A DNA stretch of 38,450 nucleotides from Pseudomonadota bacterium (GCA_029572955.1 JAKPQE010000126.1:1-38450), one strand, 5' to 3'. Shown: positions 17,043 to 25,735, counted from the first letter of the stretch. Numbers and translations are program-made. Notes: generated from the letters alone by a model not told the origin.

Positions 17043-17902
17043 GAACCGCCGGCGAAAGGCCCGGCGCGCCGGGCGGCTCCGCCGACCCGATGGTGCCGCG
17101 CCCGTTCCGCGTGACGCGCCGGCGCCGCGAGACGGCCGATACCTTCACCCTCGACCTCGTCGCCGAGGACGGCAAGCCGTTCGCCTTCGCGCCCGGCCAG
17201 TTCAACATGCTCTACGTTCACGGGGTCGGCGAGGTGCCGATCTCGATTTCCGGAGACCCTGCCGACGGCACCCGCCTCGTCCACACCATCAGAGCGGTCG
17301 GCAAGGTCTCCGCAGCCCTTTGCGCCATGAAGCGCGGCGACCTCGTCGCGCTGCGCGGCCCCTACGGCAAGCCCTGGCCGACCGTCGAGGCCGAGGGCCA
17401 CGACGTCGTCTTCATCGCCGGCGGCGTCGGCCTTGCCCCCTTGCGCCCGGCCATCGTCCACGCCATCGCCAACCGCCACCGCTTCGGCAAGGTGATCGTC
17501 CTCTACGGCGCCCGCAGCCCGGCCGACATGCTGTTCGCCGAGGAAGTGCAGCGCTGGCGCGGCCTCTTCTCGATGGAGGTCGATGCCACCGTCGACCGCG
17601 CCGGACCGGACTGGCTCGGCCGCGTCGGTGTCGTCACCAAGCTCGTCGAACGCGCCGAGTTCGACCCGGCCCATACCCTCGCGATGATCTGCGGACCGGA
17701 AGTGATGATGCGCTTCAGCGTCGAAATGCTGACCCGCCGCGGCGTCGCCGAGGACCGCATCTACGTCTCGATGGAACGCAACATGAAGTGCGCCGTCGGT
17801 TTCTGCGGCCATTGCCAGTGGGGCAGCGCCTTCGTCTGCCGCGACGGCCCGGTGTTCCGGCACGACCGGATCGCGCACCTCAACGCCATCCGGGAGCTCT
17901 GA
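17039..17902 (+). CDS. [NiFe]-hydrogenase group 3b gamma subunit (FAD/NAD(P)-binding, 2Fe-2S)
   Basis: This 287-residue flavoprotein is related to ferredoxin-NADP reductase and dihydroorotate dehydrogenase electron-transfer subunits. It exchanges electrons with NAD(P)H. The FAD-binding barrel includes [22 protein letters not shown]. The nucleotide-binding domain has [13 protein letters not shown] and the later CGPEVMM. A C-terminal [2Fe-2S] site is formed by C251, C256, C259 and C267 ([17 protein letters not shown]). The first 20 residues are a Pro/Gly-rich extension. ATGA overlap with the cyclic-nucleotide-domain gene and 3-nt spacing to the small subunit show tight coupling. Confidence 0.92.
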   Translation: MRTAGERPGAPGGSADPMVPRPFRVTRRRRETADTFTLDLVAEDGKPFAFAPGQFNMLYVHGVGEVPISISGDPADGTRLVHTIRAVGKVSAALCAMKRGDLVALRGPYGKPWPTVEAEGHDVVFIAGGVGLAPLRPAIVHAIANRHRFGKVIVLYGARSPADMLFAEEVQRWRGLFSMEVDATVDRAGPDWLGRVGVVTKLVERAEFDPAHTLAMICGPEVMMRFSVEMLTRRGVAEDRIYVSMERNMKCAVGFCGHCQWGSAFVCRDGPVFRHDRIAHLNAIREL

Positions 17903-17905
17903 GCC

Positions 17906-18685
17906 ATGGCGGCACGCAAACCCAAGCTCGCGGTCTGGAAGTTCTCGTCCTGCGACGGCTGCCAGCTCAACCTGCTCGACTGCGAGGACGAGCTTCTGGC
18001 GATCGCCGATTCGATCGAGATCGCCGAATTCCTCGAGGCGACGCGGGCCCAGGTGCGCGGCCCCTACGACGTCTCCCTCGTCGAGGGCTCGATCTCCAAC
18101 GACCACGACGCCGAGCGCCTGCGCAAGATCCGCAAGCAGTCGAAGCTCGTCATCGCCATCGGCGCCTGCGCCACCGGCGGCGGCATCCAGGCGCTGCGCA
18201 ACGGCCGCGACGTCGACGAGTTCGTGCGCACGGTCTACGCCCATCCCGAATTCATCGACACCCTCGCCACCTCGACGCCGATCACCGACCACATCCCGGT
18301 CGACTTCGAGCTGCGCGGCTGCCCCGTCAGCAAATACCAGCTCCTCGAGGTGGTCTCGGCGCTGCTCGCCGGCCGCCAGCCGCGCGTTCCGCGCCATTCC
18401 GAATGTCTCGAATGCAAGATGCGCGGCACCGTCTGCGTCATGGTTGCCAGGGGCCAGCCCTGCCTCGGCCCGGTGACCCAGGCCGGTTGCGGCAATCTCT
18501 GCCCCTCGGTCGAGCGCGGCTGCTACGGCTGCTTCGGCCCGAAGGAGAGCCCGAACACGGCGAGCCTCGCCGACCGCTTCCTCGCCACCGGCAGCCAACG
18601 GCGCCGTGTCCGCGAGATGTTCCAGAGCTTCAACGCCGCTGCGCCCGCTTTCGCAAAGGAGGCCGAACGTCATGAGCCGCGTTGA
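17906..18685 (+). CDS. [NiFe]-hydrogenase group 3b small subunit
   Basis: This 259-residue small subunit carries the Fe-S relay next to the Ni-Fe site. The proximal cluster ligands begin with C16 and C19 (SSCDGCQLN) and include GACATGG and [10 protein letters not shown]. The C-terminal part has [12 protein letters not shown] and later QAGCGNLCP and [10 protein letters not shown], which would hold two more clusters. There is no Tat signal, consistent with a cytoplasmic enzyme rather than a group 1 uptake hydrogenase. Its stop overlaps the large-subunit start by 14 nt. The family match is to sulfhydrogenase delta/HyhS proteins. Confidence 0.93.
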   Translation: MAARKPKLAVWKFSSCDGCQLNLLDCEDELLAIADSIEIAEFLEATRAQVRGPYDVSLVEGSISNDHDAERLRKIRKQSKLVIAIGACATGGGIQALRNGRDVDEFVRTVYAHPEFIDTLATSTPITDHIPVDFELRGCPVSKYQLLEVVSALLAGRQPRVPRHSECLECKMRGTVCVMVARGQPCLGPVTQAGCGNLCPSVERGCYGCFGPKESPNTASLADRFLATGSQRRRVREMFQSFNAAAPAFAKEAERHEPR

Positions 18686-19997
18686 GACCCGCAATCCCGA
18701 CCGCGACGCGCCCGGCCGCGTCATCAAGGTCGATGCGCTGGCCCGCGTCGAGGGCGAAGGCGCGCTCTATGTCCGCGTCAGGGACGACCTCATCGAGGAC
18801 GTGAAGTTCCGCATCTTCGAGCCGCCCCGGTTCTTCGAGGCGCTGCTGCGCGGCCGGCCCTATAGCGACGCTCCCGACATCACCGCGCGCATCTGCGGCA
18901 TCTGCCCGATCGCCTACATGCTCGGCGCCTCGCGGGCGATGGAGGATGCCCTCGGCGTCGTCCTCGACGCGCCGCTCGAAGACCTTCGCCGGCTCATCTA
19001 TTGCGGCGAGTGGATCGAGAGCCATGTGCTCCACGCCGCCATGCTGCATGCGCCGGACTTCCTCGGCATGCCGGATGCCTTCGCCTTCGCCAAGGCCAAT
19101 CCCGACGCCGTCAAGGCGGCGCTGCGCCTGAAGAAGCTCGGCAACACCATCCTCGAGGCGGTCGGCGGCCGTGCCGTCCATCCGGTCAACCTCGCCGTCG
19201 GCGGCTTCTATCGCGCGCCGAAGAAGCACGAATTGCAGGCGCTGCTGCCGGAAATCGAATTCGGCATCGAGGCCTCGGCGACGCTTGCCAAGGCGTTTGC
19301 CGGCTTCGACTTCCCCGATTTCGACTACGACTACACCTGCGTCTCGATGCGCTCCGACAAGGCCTATGCCATCGAGGAAGGCCGGCTCGTCTCCAATCGC
19401 GGCCTCGACATTCCCGTCGCCGCCTTCCCCGACCATTTCTTCGAGGAACACGTCGCCCATTCGAACGCCCTGCACGGGCGCATGCGCGACGGCTCGCCCT
19501 ATCTCGTCGGCCCGATCGCCCGCTACAACAACAATGCCGGCCAGCTCTCCCCGGCAGCCCGCGACCTTGCCCGCGAAATCGGCCTCGGCGCGACCGTGAC
19601 CAACCCGTTCAAGTCGATCCTCGTGCGCATGGTCGAGACCTTCCATGCCTGCGAGGAATCGCTGCGTATCGTCGCCGGCTACGAGGAGCCGGAGCGGGCG
19701 CGCATGCCGATCGAGCCGCGCGCCGGCAAGGGCTCCGGCGTCACCGAGGCGCCGCGCGGCATCTGCTGGCATTCCTACGAGCTCGACGACGAAGGCCGCA
19801 TCGTCGGCGCCACCATCGTGCCGCCGACCTCGCAGAACCAGCCGCAGATCGAAGCCGACCTCGCCGGTGTCATCGCCCGCAACCTCGATCTCGACGACGA
19901 GGCGCTGAAGTGGCGCTGCGAGCAGACGATCCGCAACTACGATCCCTGCATCTCCTGCGCCACCCACTTCCTCGACCTCACCGTCGATCGGGTCTGA
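18672..19997 (+). CDS. [NiFe]-hydrogenase group 3b large (catalytic) subunit
   Basis: This 441-residue catalytic subunit splits or makes H2 at a Ni-Fe(CN)2CO centre. The four Ni ligands are visible: C75 and C78 in the L1 motif RICGICP, and C426 and C429 in the L2 motif [10 protein letters not shown]. The maturation endopeptidase should cut after H432, removing a very short tail of nine residues (FLDLTVDRV). The start is at an ATG inside the small-subunit gene, preceded by AAAGGAGG. In known group 3b enzymes the partner is NADP(H), and some reduce sulfur or polysulfide. All ligands are intact, so the enzyme should be active. The hyp genes for the Fe ligands are not in the window. Confidence 0.95.
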   Translation: MSRVETRNPDRDAPGRVIKVDALARVEGEGALYVRVRDDLIEDVKFRIFEPPRFFEALLRGRPYSDAPDITARICGICPIAYMLGASRAMEDALGVVLDAPLEDLRRLIYCGEWIESHVLHAAMLHAPDFLGMPDAFAFAKANPDAVKAALRLKKLGNTILEAVGGRAVHPVNLAVGGFYRAPKKHELQALLPEIEFGIEASATLAKAFAGFDFPDFDYDYTCVSMRSDKAYAIEEGRLVSNRGLDIPVAAFPDHFFEEHVAHSNALHGRMRDGSPYLVGPIARYNNNAGQLSPAARDLAREIGLGATVTNPFKSILVRMVETFHACEESLRIVAGYEEPERARMPIEPRAGKGSGVTEAPRGICWHSYELDDEGRIVGATIVPPTSQNQPQIEADLAGVIARNLDLDDEALKWRCEQTIRNYDPCISCATHFLDLTVDRV

Positions 19998-20001
19998 CGC
20001 C

Positions 20002-20430
20002 GTGCTGGTCATCGGCGTCGGCAACCGCCTGCGCGGCGACGACGCCGCCGGGCCGATCGTCGCCGAACGCCTCGCCGAAATGGGCATCGCCGCGATCGAG
20101 CGCGACGGCGACGGCACGCGGCTTCTCGAGACGATGGAAGGCGCCGACGAAATCGTCATCGTCGACGCCATGCGCTCCGGCGCGGCGCCCGGCACGATCC
20201 GGCGTATCGACGCCGTCCGCGAGCCGGTACCGGCCGGCGCCTTTCACTATTCGAGCCATGCCTTCGGCGTCGCCGAGGCGATCGAGACCGCCCGGGCGAT
20301 CGGCATCCTGCCGGCCCGTCTCGTGCTTTACGGCATCGAGGGCGCGCGCTTCGACTTCGGCGCCCCGGTCGACGCCGCGGTCGCCGAGGCCATCGCCGGC
20401 GTCGTTTCCGAGATCGTCGGCAGGGACTGA
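20002..20430 (+). CDS. Hydrogenase maturation endopeptidase (HycI/HyaD family)
   Basis: This 142-residue protease trims the C-terminus of the large subunit after nickel insertion. The N-terminal VIGVGNRLRGDDAAGP carries the conserved Asp-Asp region. VIVDAMRSG supplies the second metal-binding acid, and SSHAFGV the conserved His. The start is a GTG at 20002, 4 nt after the large-subunit stop. It closes the operon. Its last 103 nt are overlapped by the convergent LysE-type gene, and no terminator stands between them. Confidence 0.92.
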   Translation: MLVIGVGNRLRGDDAAGPIVAERLAEMGIAAIERDGDGTRLLETMEGADEIVIVDAMRSGAAPGTIRRIDAVREPVPAGAFHYSSHAFGVAEAIETARAIGILPARLVLYGIEGARFDFGAPVDAAVAEAIAGVVSEIVGRD

Positions 20431-21056
20431 CCGGCACCGCGGCCGAAATCCGCGAGAACCGGCAGCATCGAGCCGACCAGCAACACCGCCATCGTCACGT
20501 TGAAGGCGCGGCAATAGGCCGGCCGCTGCAGGAAACGCCCGAGCACCGCGCCGAGGGCGAGCCAGGGCAGACAGCCGACCGTCGCGGCGAGAATGAAGAC
20601 CGCGCCGAAAAAGGCGCCCTGTGTAAGGGCGCTGCTGTCCTCGTTCATGTAGGCCGAGATGACGGCGGTCGCGATCAGCCATGCCTTCGGATTGATCCAC
20701 TGGAAAAGCGCGGCGCCGAAGAAAGTCCCGCGCCGGTCGATCTCGGCCGGGCCGGCACCCGCGCCGGACGCCGTGACCGGGGCAGAGCCGATCTGCCAGG
20801 CGAGCCAGAGGAGAAACAGGATGCCGGCGATCTTGATCGCCTCGGTGACGAGGTCGAGCCGCATGATCGTCTCGCCGAAGCCGACCGCGAGGAGAAAGAT
20901 CATCACCGCGAAGCCGAAGGCGATGCCCCACAGGGTCGGCAATCCCCGCCGCACGCCGACGGCGCTGCCGACCGCCGTCAGCAGCACGTTGTTGGGGCCG
21001 GGGGTGACCGATGCGACGAACGCGAAAACACCGATTGCTATGAGCTGCTCAAACAT
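20328..21056 (-). CDS. LysE/RhtB-family amino-acid exporter
   Basis: This 242-residue inner-membrane exporter has five to six hydrophobic segments. The family hallmark is near the N-terminus: FVASVTPGPNNVLL, then GLPTLWGIAFGF and later FQWINPKAWLIATAVIS. Family members export lysine, homoserine, threonine, cysteine or similar amino acids. The normal domain ends at about residue 206. The remaining 35 or so residues (after LPVLADFG) are Ser/Thr/Ala-rich and are encoded by the strand opposite the hydrogenase endopeptidase, so they look like read-through into antisense sequence. The ATG at 21056 starts right at the first membrane segment; an ATG at 21164 would add 36 unlikely residues. Confidence 0.88.
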   Translation of the reverse strand: MFEQLIAIGVFAFVASVTPGPNNVLLTAVGSAVGVRRGLPTLWGIAFGFAVMIFLLAVGFGETIMRLDLVTEAIKIAGILFLLWLAWQIGSAPVTASGAGAGPAEIDRRGTFFGAALFQWINPKAWLIATAVISAYMNEDSSALTQGAFFGAVFILAATVGCLPWLALGAVLGRFLQRPAYCRAFNVTMAVLLVGSMLPVLADFGRGAGQSLPTISETTPAMASATAASTGAPKSKRAPSMP

Positions 21057-21114
21057 CGACCCCGCCCCGCCTTGGGAGTTCCGACCCGATCCGATTCCGC
21101 CACGCCCAAGACGA

Positions 21115-21152
21115 GCACTACCACTTATACGGGTGGTGCGGACCCGTGAAAA
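21115..21152 (-). promoter_or_regulatory. Promoter with imperfect dyad upstream of the LysE-type gene
   Basis: On the minus strand TTTTCA (21152-21147), 17 bp and TATAAG (21129-21124) make a fair sigma70 promoter about 65 nt before the start codon. An imperfect inverted repeat (GCACTACC at 21115-21122 against GGTGGTGC at 21132-21139) straddles the -10 box. LysE-type genes are often controlled by a LysR or Lrp regulator, but none is encoded nearby. Confidence 0.4.
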
Positions 21153-21206
21153 TTCAGGGAGCAAGATCGCGATGCGGCGCTTCCCGGGCCGTGCCGGACG
21201 GGTCGC

Positions 21207-21878
21207 TCAGTCCGCGGCCGGCCGGCGCATTGTCGCCAGCATCGAATAGCCGCGCCGCAGCGCCCTGACCTCGAGTTCACAGCCGTGCTCGGCGGCGATT
21301 TCCTCGAGCGCCCAGACGATCTGCCCGGCCCGCGGCTCGACATGGAACCAGGCGAGCCAGCGCGTCAGCCCGGAGCGGAAGAAGCCCGGCAGGTCGGCCA
21401 GCGTGCCGAAATCGACGACATGGAGGCTGCCGCCGGGCGCGAGGCAATCGACCATGTTGTCGAGCGCCGCCCGCCAGTCCGGGATCATCGACAGCGTGTA
21501 GGAGAAGTAGATCCGCTCGAAGCCGTCGACGCCGAAAGCGCGGCGCGGGTCGGCCTCCGTCGCGTCGCCATGGGCGAGGCGCACCGTCCCGGCAACGCCG
21601 TGGCGCGCCACCGAGGCCGCCGCCGAGCGCAGCATTTCGAGGGAAATGTCGAAGCCGTGCACCGCGGCGGCCGGATAGCGCCGGGCCACCGCGACGAGGT
21701 TGCGCCCGGTGCCGCAGCCGACCTCAAGCACCCGCCCGCCCGCCGGCGGCAGGAGCTCGGCGATCAGCCGGTCGCGATCGAGCAGGTAGTATTTCCGCGT
21801 CGCATCGTAGATGTGGCGCTGGTAGCGGTAGACGCGGTCCATCAGCGCCTGATGGCCGGGCGCGGCGAGGTCGGTCAT
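21207..21878 (-). CDS. btaB: S-adenosylmethionine N-methyltransferase of betaine-lipid synthesis (BtaB)
   Basis: This 223-residue class I methyltransferase has motif I VLEVGCGTGRNL, the acidic loop FDISLEML and motif IV-like FSYTLSMIPDW. In bacteria BtaB adds three methyl groups to the amino-carboxypropyl head group made by BtaA, giving diacylglyceryl-trimethylhomoserine (DGTS). The assignment rests mainly on the 4-nt overlap with the preceding btaA gene and on the 'YQRHIYDATRKYYLLDRD' N-terminus, which I associate with this family. GGAAGG lies just before the ATG. No terminator is visible downstream. Confidence 0.88.
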   Translation of the reverse strand: MTDLAAPGHQALMDRVYRYQRHIYDATRKYYLLDRDRLIAELLPPAGGRVLEVGCGTGRNLVAVARRYPAAAVHGFDISLEMLRSAAASVARHGVAGTVRLAHGDATEADPRRAFGVDGFERIYFSYTLSMIPDWRAALDNMVDCLAPGGSLHVVDFGTLADLPGFFRSGLTRWLAWFHVEPRAGQIVWALEEIAAEHGCELEVRALRRGYSMLATMRRPAAD

Positions 21879-23110
21879 TGCCCGCCTTCCTTCAGCCGGT
21901 AGAGATGGAAGCCGCCATAGATGCCCGAGCGGTCGCGCGCATGGCCGGTGGCCGAGCCCTCCGCGTCGTAGTGCCAGCGGCTGAGGATCTCGTCCGGAAC
22001 GCGGCCGGGCAGAAGGTCCGGCTCGGCCGCCGTGCGGAAGACGACCCGCGCCCCCGGCCGCGCCGTGCGGGTGATCTCGGCCCACAGCGCGCCGAGCTGG
22101 GCGTCGCTCATCCAGTCCTGCGCGTCGAGCAGCACCACCCGGTCGACGCTCCCCTCCGCCTCGCCGGCGAGGAACTCGGTCATCGAGCGATGCAGCACCG
22201 CGACGCGATCCGCCGTCTCGCGCAGCGTGTCGAAATGCCAGGCCTCGAGATAGGGCGGCAGCGTCGAGCCGTAGGTGCGGCCGAACGCCTGGTGGGCGAA
22301 ATAGTTGGTCGAGAGATCGAAATCGCAGGCGAGACGGCGCAAGCGCTCGAGCAGCACGTCGGCCATGTGCCGGCCGCCGGCGAGCGCGGCGTACTGCGCC
22401 GGCGGAATGCCGAGGCCGTAGAGCGAGATGGTGCGCCCGACCAGCCAGCGCAGGAAGCCGCGCTGGAACAGCGGCGCGATCTCGCGGTCGAAGATCTCGC
22501 GCTGCTCGGCCATCGTCGTCGCCGTCAGCATGATCCGCGGATCGACGCCATAGGCGCGCGCGACGAGATGGGCAAGGCCGATGAACCGGCCGAGCAGCCC
22601 GTGCTCGTAGATGTTGCCGGCGAACATGCCGATCCGCCGGTTGCCGAAGCGCCGCGCCTCCCAGAAGTCGCGGGCACTCGGATCGAGCCGGTCGGCGAGA
22701 TGGCGGTCATAGGCGGTGATGTTCTCGACCCGGTCGGGATCGGCGAAAAACCTCGCGAAGCTCGCATGGTCGGGCAGCGCCGAGGCGGCCGCGAGCTTCA
22801 GGCGCGTCAGCGCCACATGGGCCGGATTGAGGTCGACCGCGGTGATCCGCGCCGGCCGCGCCGTCAGGTAGGAAAGCACGTTGCAGCCGCCCGAGGCGAT
22901 GGTCACCACGTGGCTCTCCGGCCCGATGTCGAGGGCATCCATGTCGGCTTCCGGGTCTTCCCAGATCTGGGCGTAGACGAGACCGGAGAAGGCGAGCGCG
23001 AAGAGATGGTCGAAAAGCCCCTCGCGCGAGGCGATCGACCCGGCACCGACGGCGGCGCGCAGGCGCTCGGCGGTTTCGCGCTTGGTGGAAATGGCAATGG
23101 CGTCCGACAA
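21875..23110 (-). CDS. btaA: S-adenosylmethionine:diacylglycerol 3-amino-3-carboxypropyltransferase (BtaA)
   Basis: This 411-residue DUF3419/BtaA protein transfers the 3-amino-3-carboxypropyl group of SAM to diacylglycerol, the first step of DGTS betaine-lipid synthesis at the inner membrane. Recognisable blocks are FALAFSGLVYAQIWEDPEAD near residue 40, the SAM-binding TIASGGCNVLSYL, AVDLNPAHVAL, and the C-terminal VLLDAQDWMSDAQL. The start is a TTG at 23110 with AGGAG 6 nt upstream. Known homologues in Rhodobacter and Sinorhizobium are induced by phosphate starvation through PhoB, replacing phospholipids. A candidate Pho box lies 68-85 nt upstream of this start. Confidence 0.93.
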   Translation of the reverse strand: MSDAIAISTKRETAERLRAAVGAGSIASREGLFDHLFALAFSGLVYAQIWEDPEADMDALDIGPESHVVTIASGGCNVLSYLTARPARITAVDLNPAHVALTRLKLAAASALPDHASFARFFADPDRVENITAYDRHLADRLDPSARDFWEARRFGNRRIGMFAGNIYEHGLLGRFIGLAHLVARAYGVDPRIMLTATTMAEQREIFDREIAPLFQRGFLRWLVGRTISLYGLGIPPAQYAALAGGRHMADVLLERLRRLACDFDLSTNYFAHQAFGRTYGSTLPPYLEAWHFDTLRETADRVAVLHRSMTEFLAGEAEGSVDRVVLLDAQDWMSDAQLGALWAEITRTARPGARVVFRTAAEPDLLPGRVPDEILSRWHYDAEGSATGHARDRSGIYGGFHLYRLKEGGQ

Positions 23111-23177
23111 ATTCCGCTCCTTGGCTCATGCGAGAGACCCGGGAATCAACCCGATCGGAAGCGGATAGCGGTGCTTG

Positions 23178-23195
23178 GTGAAACTGGCGTGACAG
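23178..23195 (-). promoter_or_regulatory. Candidate Pho box upstream of btaA
   Basis: On the minus strand, CTGTCAC, 4 nt, GTTTCAC forms two 7-bp units 11 bp apart. This is the layout of PhoB sites (consensus CTGTCAT-N4-CTGTCAT). The first unit matches 6/7 and the second 4/7. The position, 68-85 nt before the btaA start codon, suits activation. No other Pho box was noticed nearby. Confidence 0.5.
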
Positions 23196-23275
23196 TCCGG
23201 CCTCCGGCAAAGCCGGGACGCTTCACGGCGACGCCGCCGAGCGAGTCCGGCGCATCGACGGACGGCCGTGAGGCG

Positions 23276-24235
23276 CTACGCCCGGCGCCGCCGATCGATC
23301 ATGTCGGCCATCACGCACAGGAGCTCGAACATCATCGTCGCCCCGACGAGGGCGGTCATGCCGCCGACGTCGAACGGCGGCGCCACCTCGACGACATCGG
23401 CCCCGACGATGTTCACGCCGCCGAGCAGCCGCACCATCTCCTGGGACTCGCGGGTCGTGAGCCCGCCGATCTCCGGCGTACCGGTGCCGGGCGCCATCGA
23501 CGGGTCGATCGCGTCGACGTCGAAGGTGACGTAGGTCGCCCCGTCGCCGACGATAGCCCGCGCCTCGGCCATCACCTCGGCGGCGCCACGACGGACGAAC
23601 TCTTCCATATAGACGATGCGGATACCCTGGGCCCTGGCCCAATCGTGCTCGCCCGGATCGTAGACCGAGCCGCGGATGCCGATCTGGATCACGCGCCCGG
23701 GATCGAGCAGTCCCTCCTCGATGGCACGGCGGAAAGGCGTGCCGTGGGTGTAGGGGTTGCCGCCGAAATAGGTGTCGTTGGTGTCGGAATGGGCGTCGAA
23801 ATGGATCAGGCCGACGGGCCCGTCCTTCGCGACGGCGCGCAGGACCGGGAGCGTGACGAGATGATCGCCGCCGACCGACAGCGGCAGCGCGCCGGCCGCC
23901 ACGATCCCGGCCATCGCCGTCTCGATCCGCGCCAGCGCATCGCCGAGATCGATCGGATTGACCGGGAGGTCGCCGACGTCGGCGACATTGGCGACGGCGA
24001 ACGGCGCGACCCCGGAGACGTGATGGGCACGCCGCATCAGGCTCGACTGGTTGCGCACCTCGCGCGGGCCGTGGCGGGCGCCGGCGCGATTGGTGGTACC
24101 GCCGTCCCAGGGAATGCCGACGAGCGCGATGTCGAGGCCTTCGGCCGAGGCGACCGCCGGCAGCCGCATGAAGGTGGCGTGGCCGGCGAAGCGCGGCACT
24201 TCGGCGGCGTCGACCGGCTGATGATAGGTCGTCAT
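23276..24235 (-). CDS. Agmatinase/guanidinobutyrase-family ureohydrolase
   Basis: This 319-residue binuclear-metal (Mn or Ni) hydrolase should cleave a guanidino group to urea and an amine. All metal ligands are present: H125 (GGDHLVTLPVLR), D147, H149 and D151 (HFDAHSDT), D239 and D241 (TFDVDAIDPSMAPGTGTPE). The last block followed by IGGLTTRE is typical of agmatinase, guanidinobutyrase and guanidinopropionase rather than arginase. The substrate loop (YFGGNPYTHGTPFRRAIEEG) gives no firm choice. It overlaps the creatininase-like gene by 4 nt and is the last gene of the seven-gene operon. In context it might hydrolyse creatine or another guanidino acid produced by the upstream amidohydrolase. 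That is inference. The ATG at 24235 is favoured by the overlap. Confidence 0.9.
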   Translation of the reverse strand: MTTYHQPVDAAEVPRFAGHATFMRLPAVASAEGLDIALVGIPWDGGTTNRAGARHGPREVRNQSSLMRRAHHVSGVAPFAVANVADVGDLPVNPIDLGDALARIETAMAGIVAAGALPLSVGGDHLVTLPVLRAVAKDGPVGLIHFDAHSDTNDTYFGGNPYTHGTPFRRAIEEGLLDPGRVIQIGIRGSVYDPGEHDWARAQGIRIVYMEEFVRRGAAEVMAEARAIVGDGATYVTFDVDAIDPSMAPGTGTPEIGGLTTRESQEMVRLLGGVNIVGADVVEVAPPFDVGGMTALVGATMMFELLCVMADMIDRRRRA

Positions 24236-25017
24236 GTCCGTGGTCCCCGGGAGAATTCGCGTTCGATGGCGGCGATCATGCCCGCCTCGCTGTCGGCGAG
24301 GAGCCATTCGCCCTTTTCGGCCGACGAGCCTTCGGTCATCGACAGCACGCCCGAAGGCGGCACCTCGTCACAGGGCTTGGGAAAGCGGTCATAGGGCAGG
24401 AAGGCGGCCGGGCCGTCGTCGGTGGCCCTGGAGAGATCGACGAGGTCGGGGCGCAGCGCCAGCATCATCGAGGTCTCGAGGACCGAGGCATGCTCGAGCT
24501 CGATGCCCGGGAAGCCCTCGGGGAAGATGCGGTCGAGCGTTGCCGGCTGCACCATTTCCCAATGGTCGATGCGCAGGATGACGAGTCCGTCGGTGCGGTC
24601 GCGGCCGATCGCGTCGAGCGCCAGCTCGATCCCCTCGATGGTCGGCCCGATATTCTCGAAATGGCCGTTCACCGTGACGATCTTGCGGACCTTCTGGCGA
24701 TGGAGTTCGCAGATGATGTCGCGCACGATCAGCGCGAAAGTGTGGGCCGCGAGGTTCAGCGTGCCGGGGAAGCCCGGCCCGCCGCCGGTCCGGGGCTGCG
24801 AACGATTGCCGTAGGCGACCGCCGGCAGCACCAGCCCGCCGACCTTGCGGGCGACGCGCTCGGCGACGCCCGTCGGCAGCACCACGTCGACATTCAGCGC
24901 CATGTGGCGGCCGTGCTGCTCGGTCGCCCCGAGCGGCAGGAAGACCGGCGCGCCCTCGGCGATCCGGGCCTCGACCTCGGGCCAGGGCAGTTCGGCATAA
25001 AAAACGGTGTCGGTCAT
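24232..25017 (-). CDS. Creatininase-family amidohydrolase, close to true creatininase
   Basis: This 261-residue, normally hexameric metal-dependent amidohydrolase would open a cyclic amide such as creatinine to creatine. Ligands E33, H35 and D44 (LGATEQHGRHMALNVDVVLPT region), H119 and E121 (VNGHFENI) are present. The glycine-rich loop GGGPGFPGT and the C-terminal EKGEWLL resemble Pseudomonas creatininase as I remember it. The active-site tryptophan corresponding to Trp154 is kept (W153). The second gating tryptophan (Trp174 there) appears as I172 in PGIELEHAS. The substrate may therefore be creatinine or a related cyclic guanidino compound. Neighbours are a ureohydrolase (4-nt overlap) and two dehydrogenases. 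The family also includes MftE and inosose hydrolases, which are less similar by eye. Confidence 0.87.
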   Translation of the reverse strand: MTDTVFYAELPWPEVEARIAEGAPVFLPLGATEQHGRHMALNVDVVLPTGVAERVARKVGGLVLPAVAYGNRSQPRTGGGPGFPGTLNLAAHTFALIVRDIICELHRQKVRKIVTVNGHFENIGPTIEGIELALDAIGRDRTDGLVILRIDHWEMVQPATLDRIFPEGFPGIELEHASVLETSMMLALRPDLVDLSRATDDGPAAFLPYDRFPKPCDEVPPSGVLSMTEGSSAEKGEWLLADSEAGMIAAIEREFSRGPRT

Positions 25018-25027
25018 CGGGAGTCCA

Positions 25028-25735
25028 TCAGGTCATTGCGGCGCCGCCATTGGCGCCAAGGCATTGTCCGGCAAAGAAGGTCGCACCGGGTCCGGCAAGG
25101 AAGACGACCGCCGCCGCCACCTCTTCCGGGCGGCCGATGCGGCCCATCGGATTGGCCGTCTCCTCGGCCTTCTGGGCATCGGTCAGCCGGTCGAACGCCA
25201 GCAGCGGCGTATCCGTCGGCCCCGGCGCCACGGCGTTGACGAGGATGCGGGGCGACAGCTCGCGCGCCCACGACCGGGTCACGCCGATCATCGCCGCCTT
25301 CGTCCCGGCATAGACCGAGGCCCCGGCGCGGCCGAGATAGGCAAGCTCGGAGACGATGTTGATGATCCGCCCGCCGTCGGACAGATGCGGCAAGGCCTCG
25401 CGCGCCGTCAGGATCGCGCCGCGCACGTTGATCGCGAACATCCGGTCGATATGGGCGGCGGTGAGCTCGGCGAGCGGCACCTCTTCGAAGATGCCGGCAT
25501 TGTTGACGAGAATGTCGAGACCGCCGAGACGCCCGGCCGCCTCCGCCACGGCGGCGACGACGTCGCCCTCCGCCGCGAGATCGCAGGCAAGGATCGCGAA
25601 GCCCGCCTCGCCCGGCCGCAGGTCGAGGCCGACCACCGCGGCGCCGGCGTCCAGCAGGGCGCGGGCCGTTGCCAGGCCGATGCCGCTGGCGGCGCCGGTG
25701 ACGAGCGCCCGCTTGCCCGAGAGCGGCTTCACCAC
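25028..25735 (-). CDS. Short-chain dehydrogenase/reductase (first of two)
   Basis: This 235-residue classical SDR oxidoreductase has the NAD(P)-binding motif TGAASGIGLA, NNAG, catalytic Ser in IVSELAY and the YAGTK Tyr/Lys pair. The cofactor loop VVGLDLRPGE has Asp after the second strand, which favours NAD(H). It would oxidise a hydroxyl or reduce a ketone of the imported compound or an intermediate. It lies 10 nt upstream of the creatininase-like gene and overlaps the second SDR by 7 nt, so it is clearly co-transcribed. It is not a duplicate of its neighbour: the two differ throughout, so they probably catalyse different steps. Confidence 0.9.
   Translation of the reverse strand: MVKPLSGKRALVTGAASGIGLATARALLDAGAAVVGLDLRPGEAGFAILACDLAAEGDVVAAVAEAAGRLGGLDILVNNAGIFEEVPLAELTAAHIDRMFAINVRGAILTAREALPHLSDGGRIINIVSELAYLGRAGASVYAGTKAAMIGVTRSWARELSPRILVNAVAPGPTDTPLLAFDRLTDAQKAEETANPMGRIGRPEEVAAAVVFLAGPGATFFAGQCLGANGGAAMT

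Noticed and set aside
15425-20430. Classification of the hydrogenase as a membrane uptake (group 1) or F420-reducing (group 3a) enzyme
   Set aside because: There is no Tat signal on the small subunit and no cytochrome b gene. The gamma subunit is an FAD/NAD(P) reductase-like flavoprotein, which is the group 3b arrangement.
23204-23216. The CCGGC-AAA-GCCGG hairpin upstream of btaA as a terminator of the catabolic operon
   Set aside because: The stem is only 5 bp and no T-run follows on the minus strand.
21878-24394. An 838-codon plus-strand frame over btaA and the ureohydrolase
   Set aside because: It is the antisense shadow of motif-complete genes with no recognisable domain.
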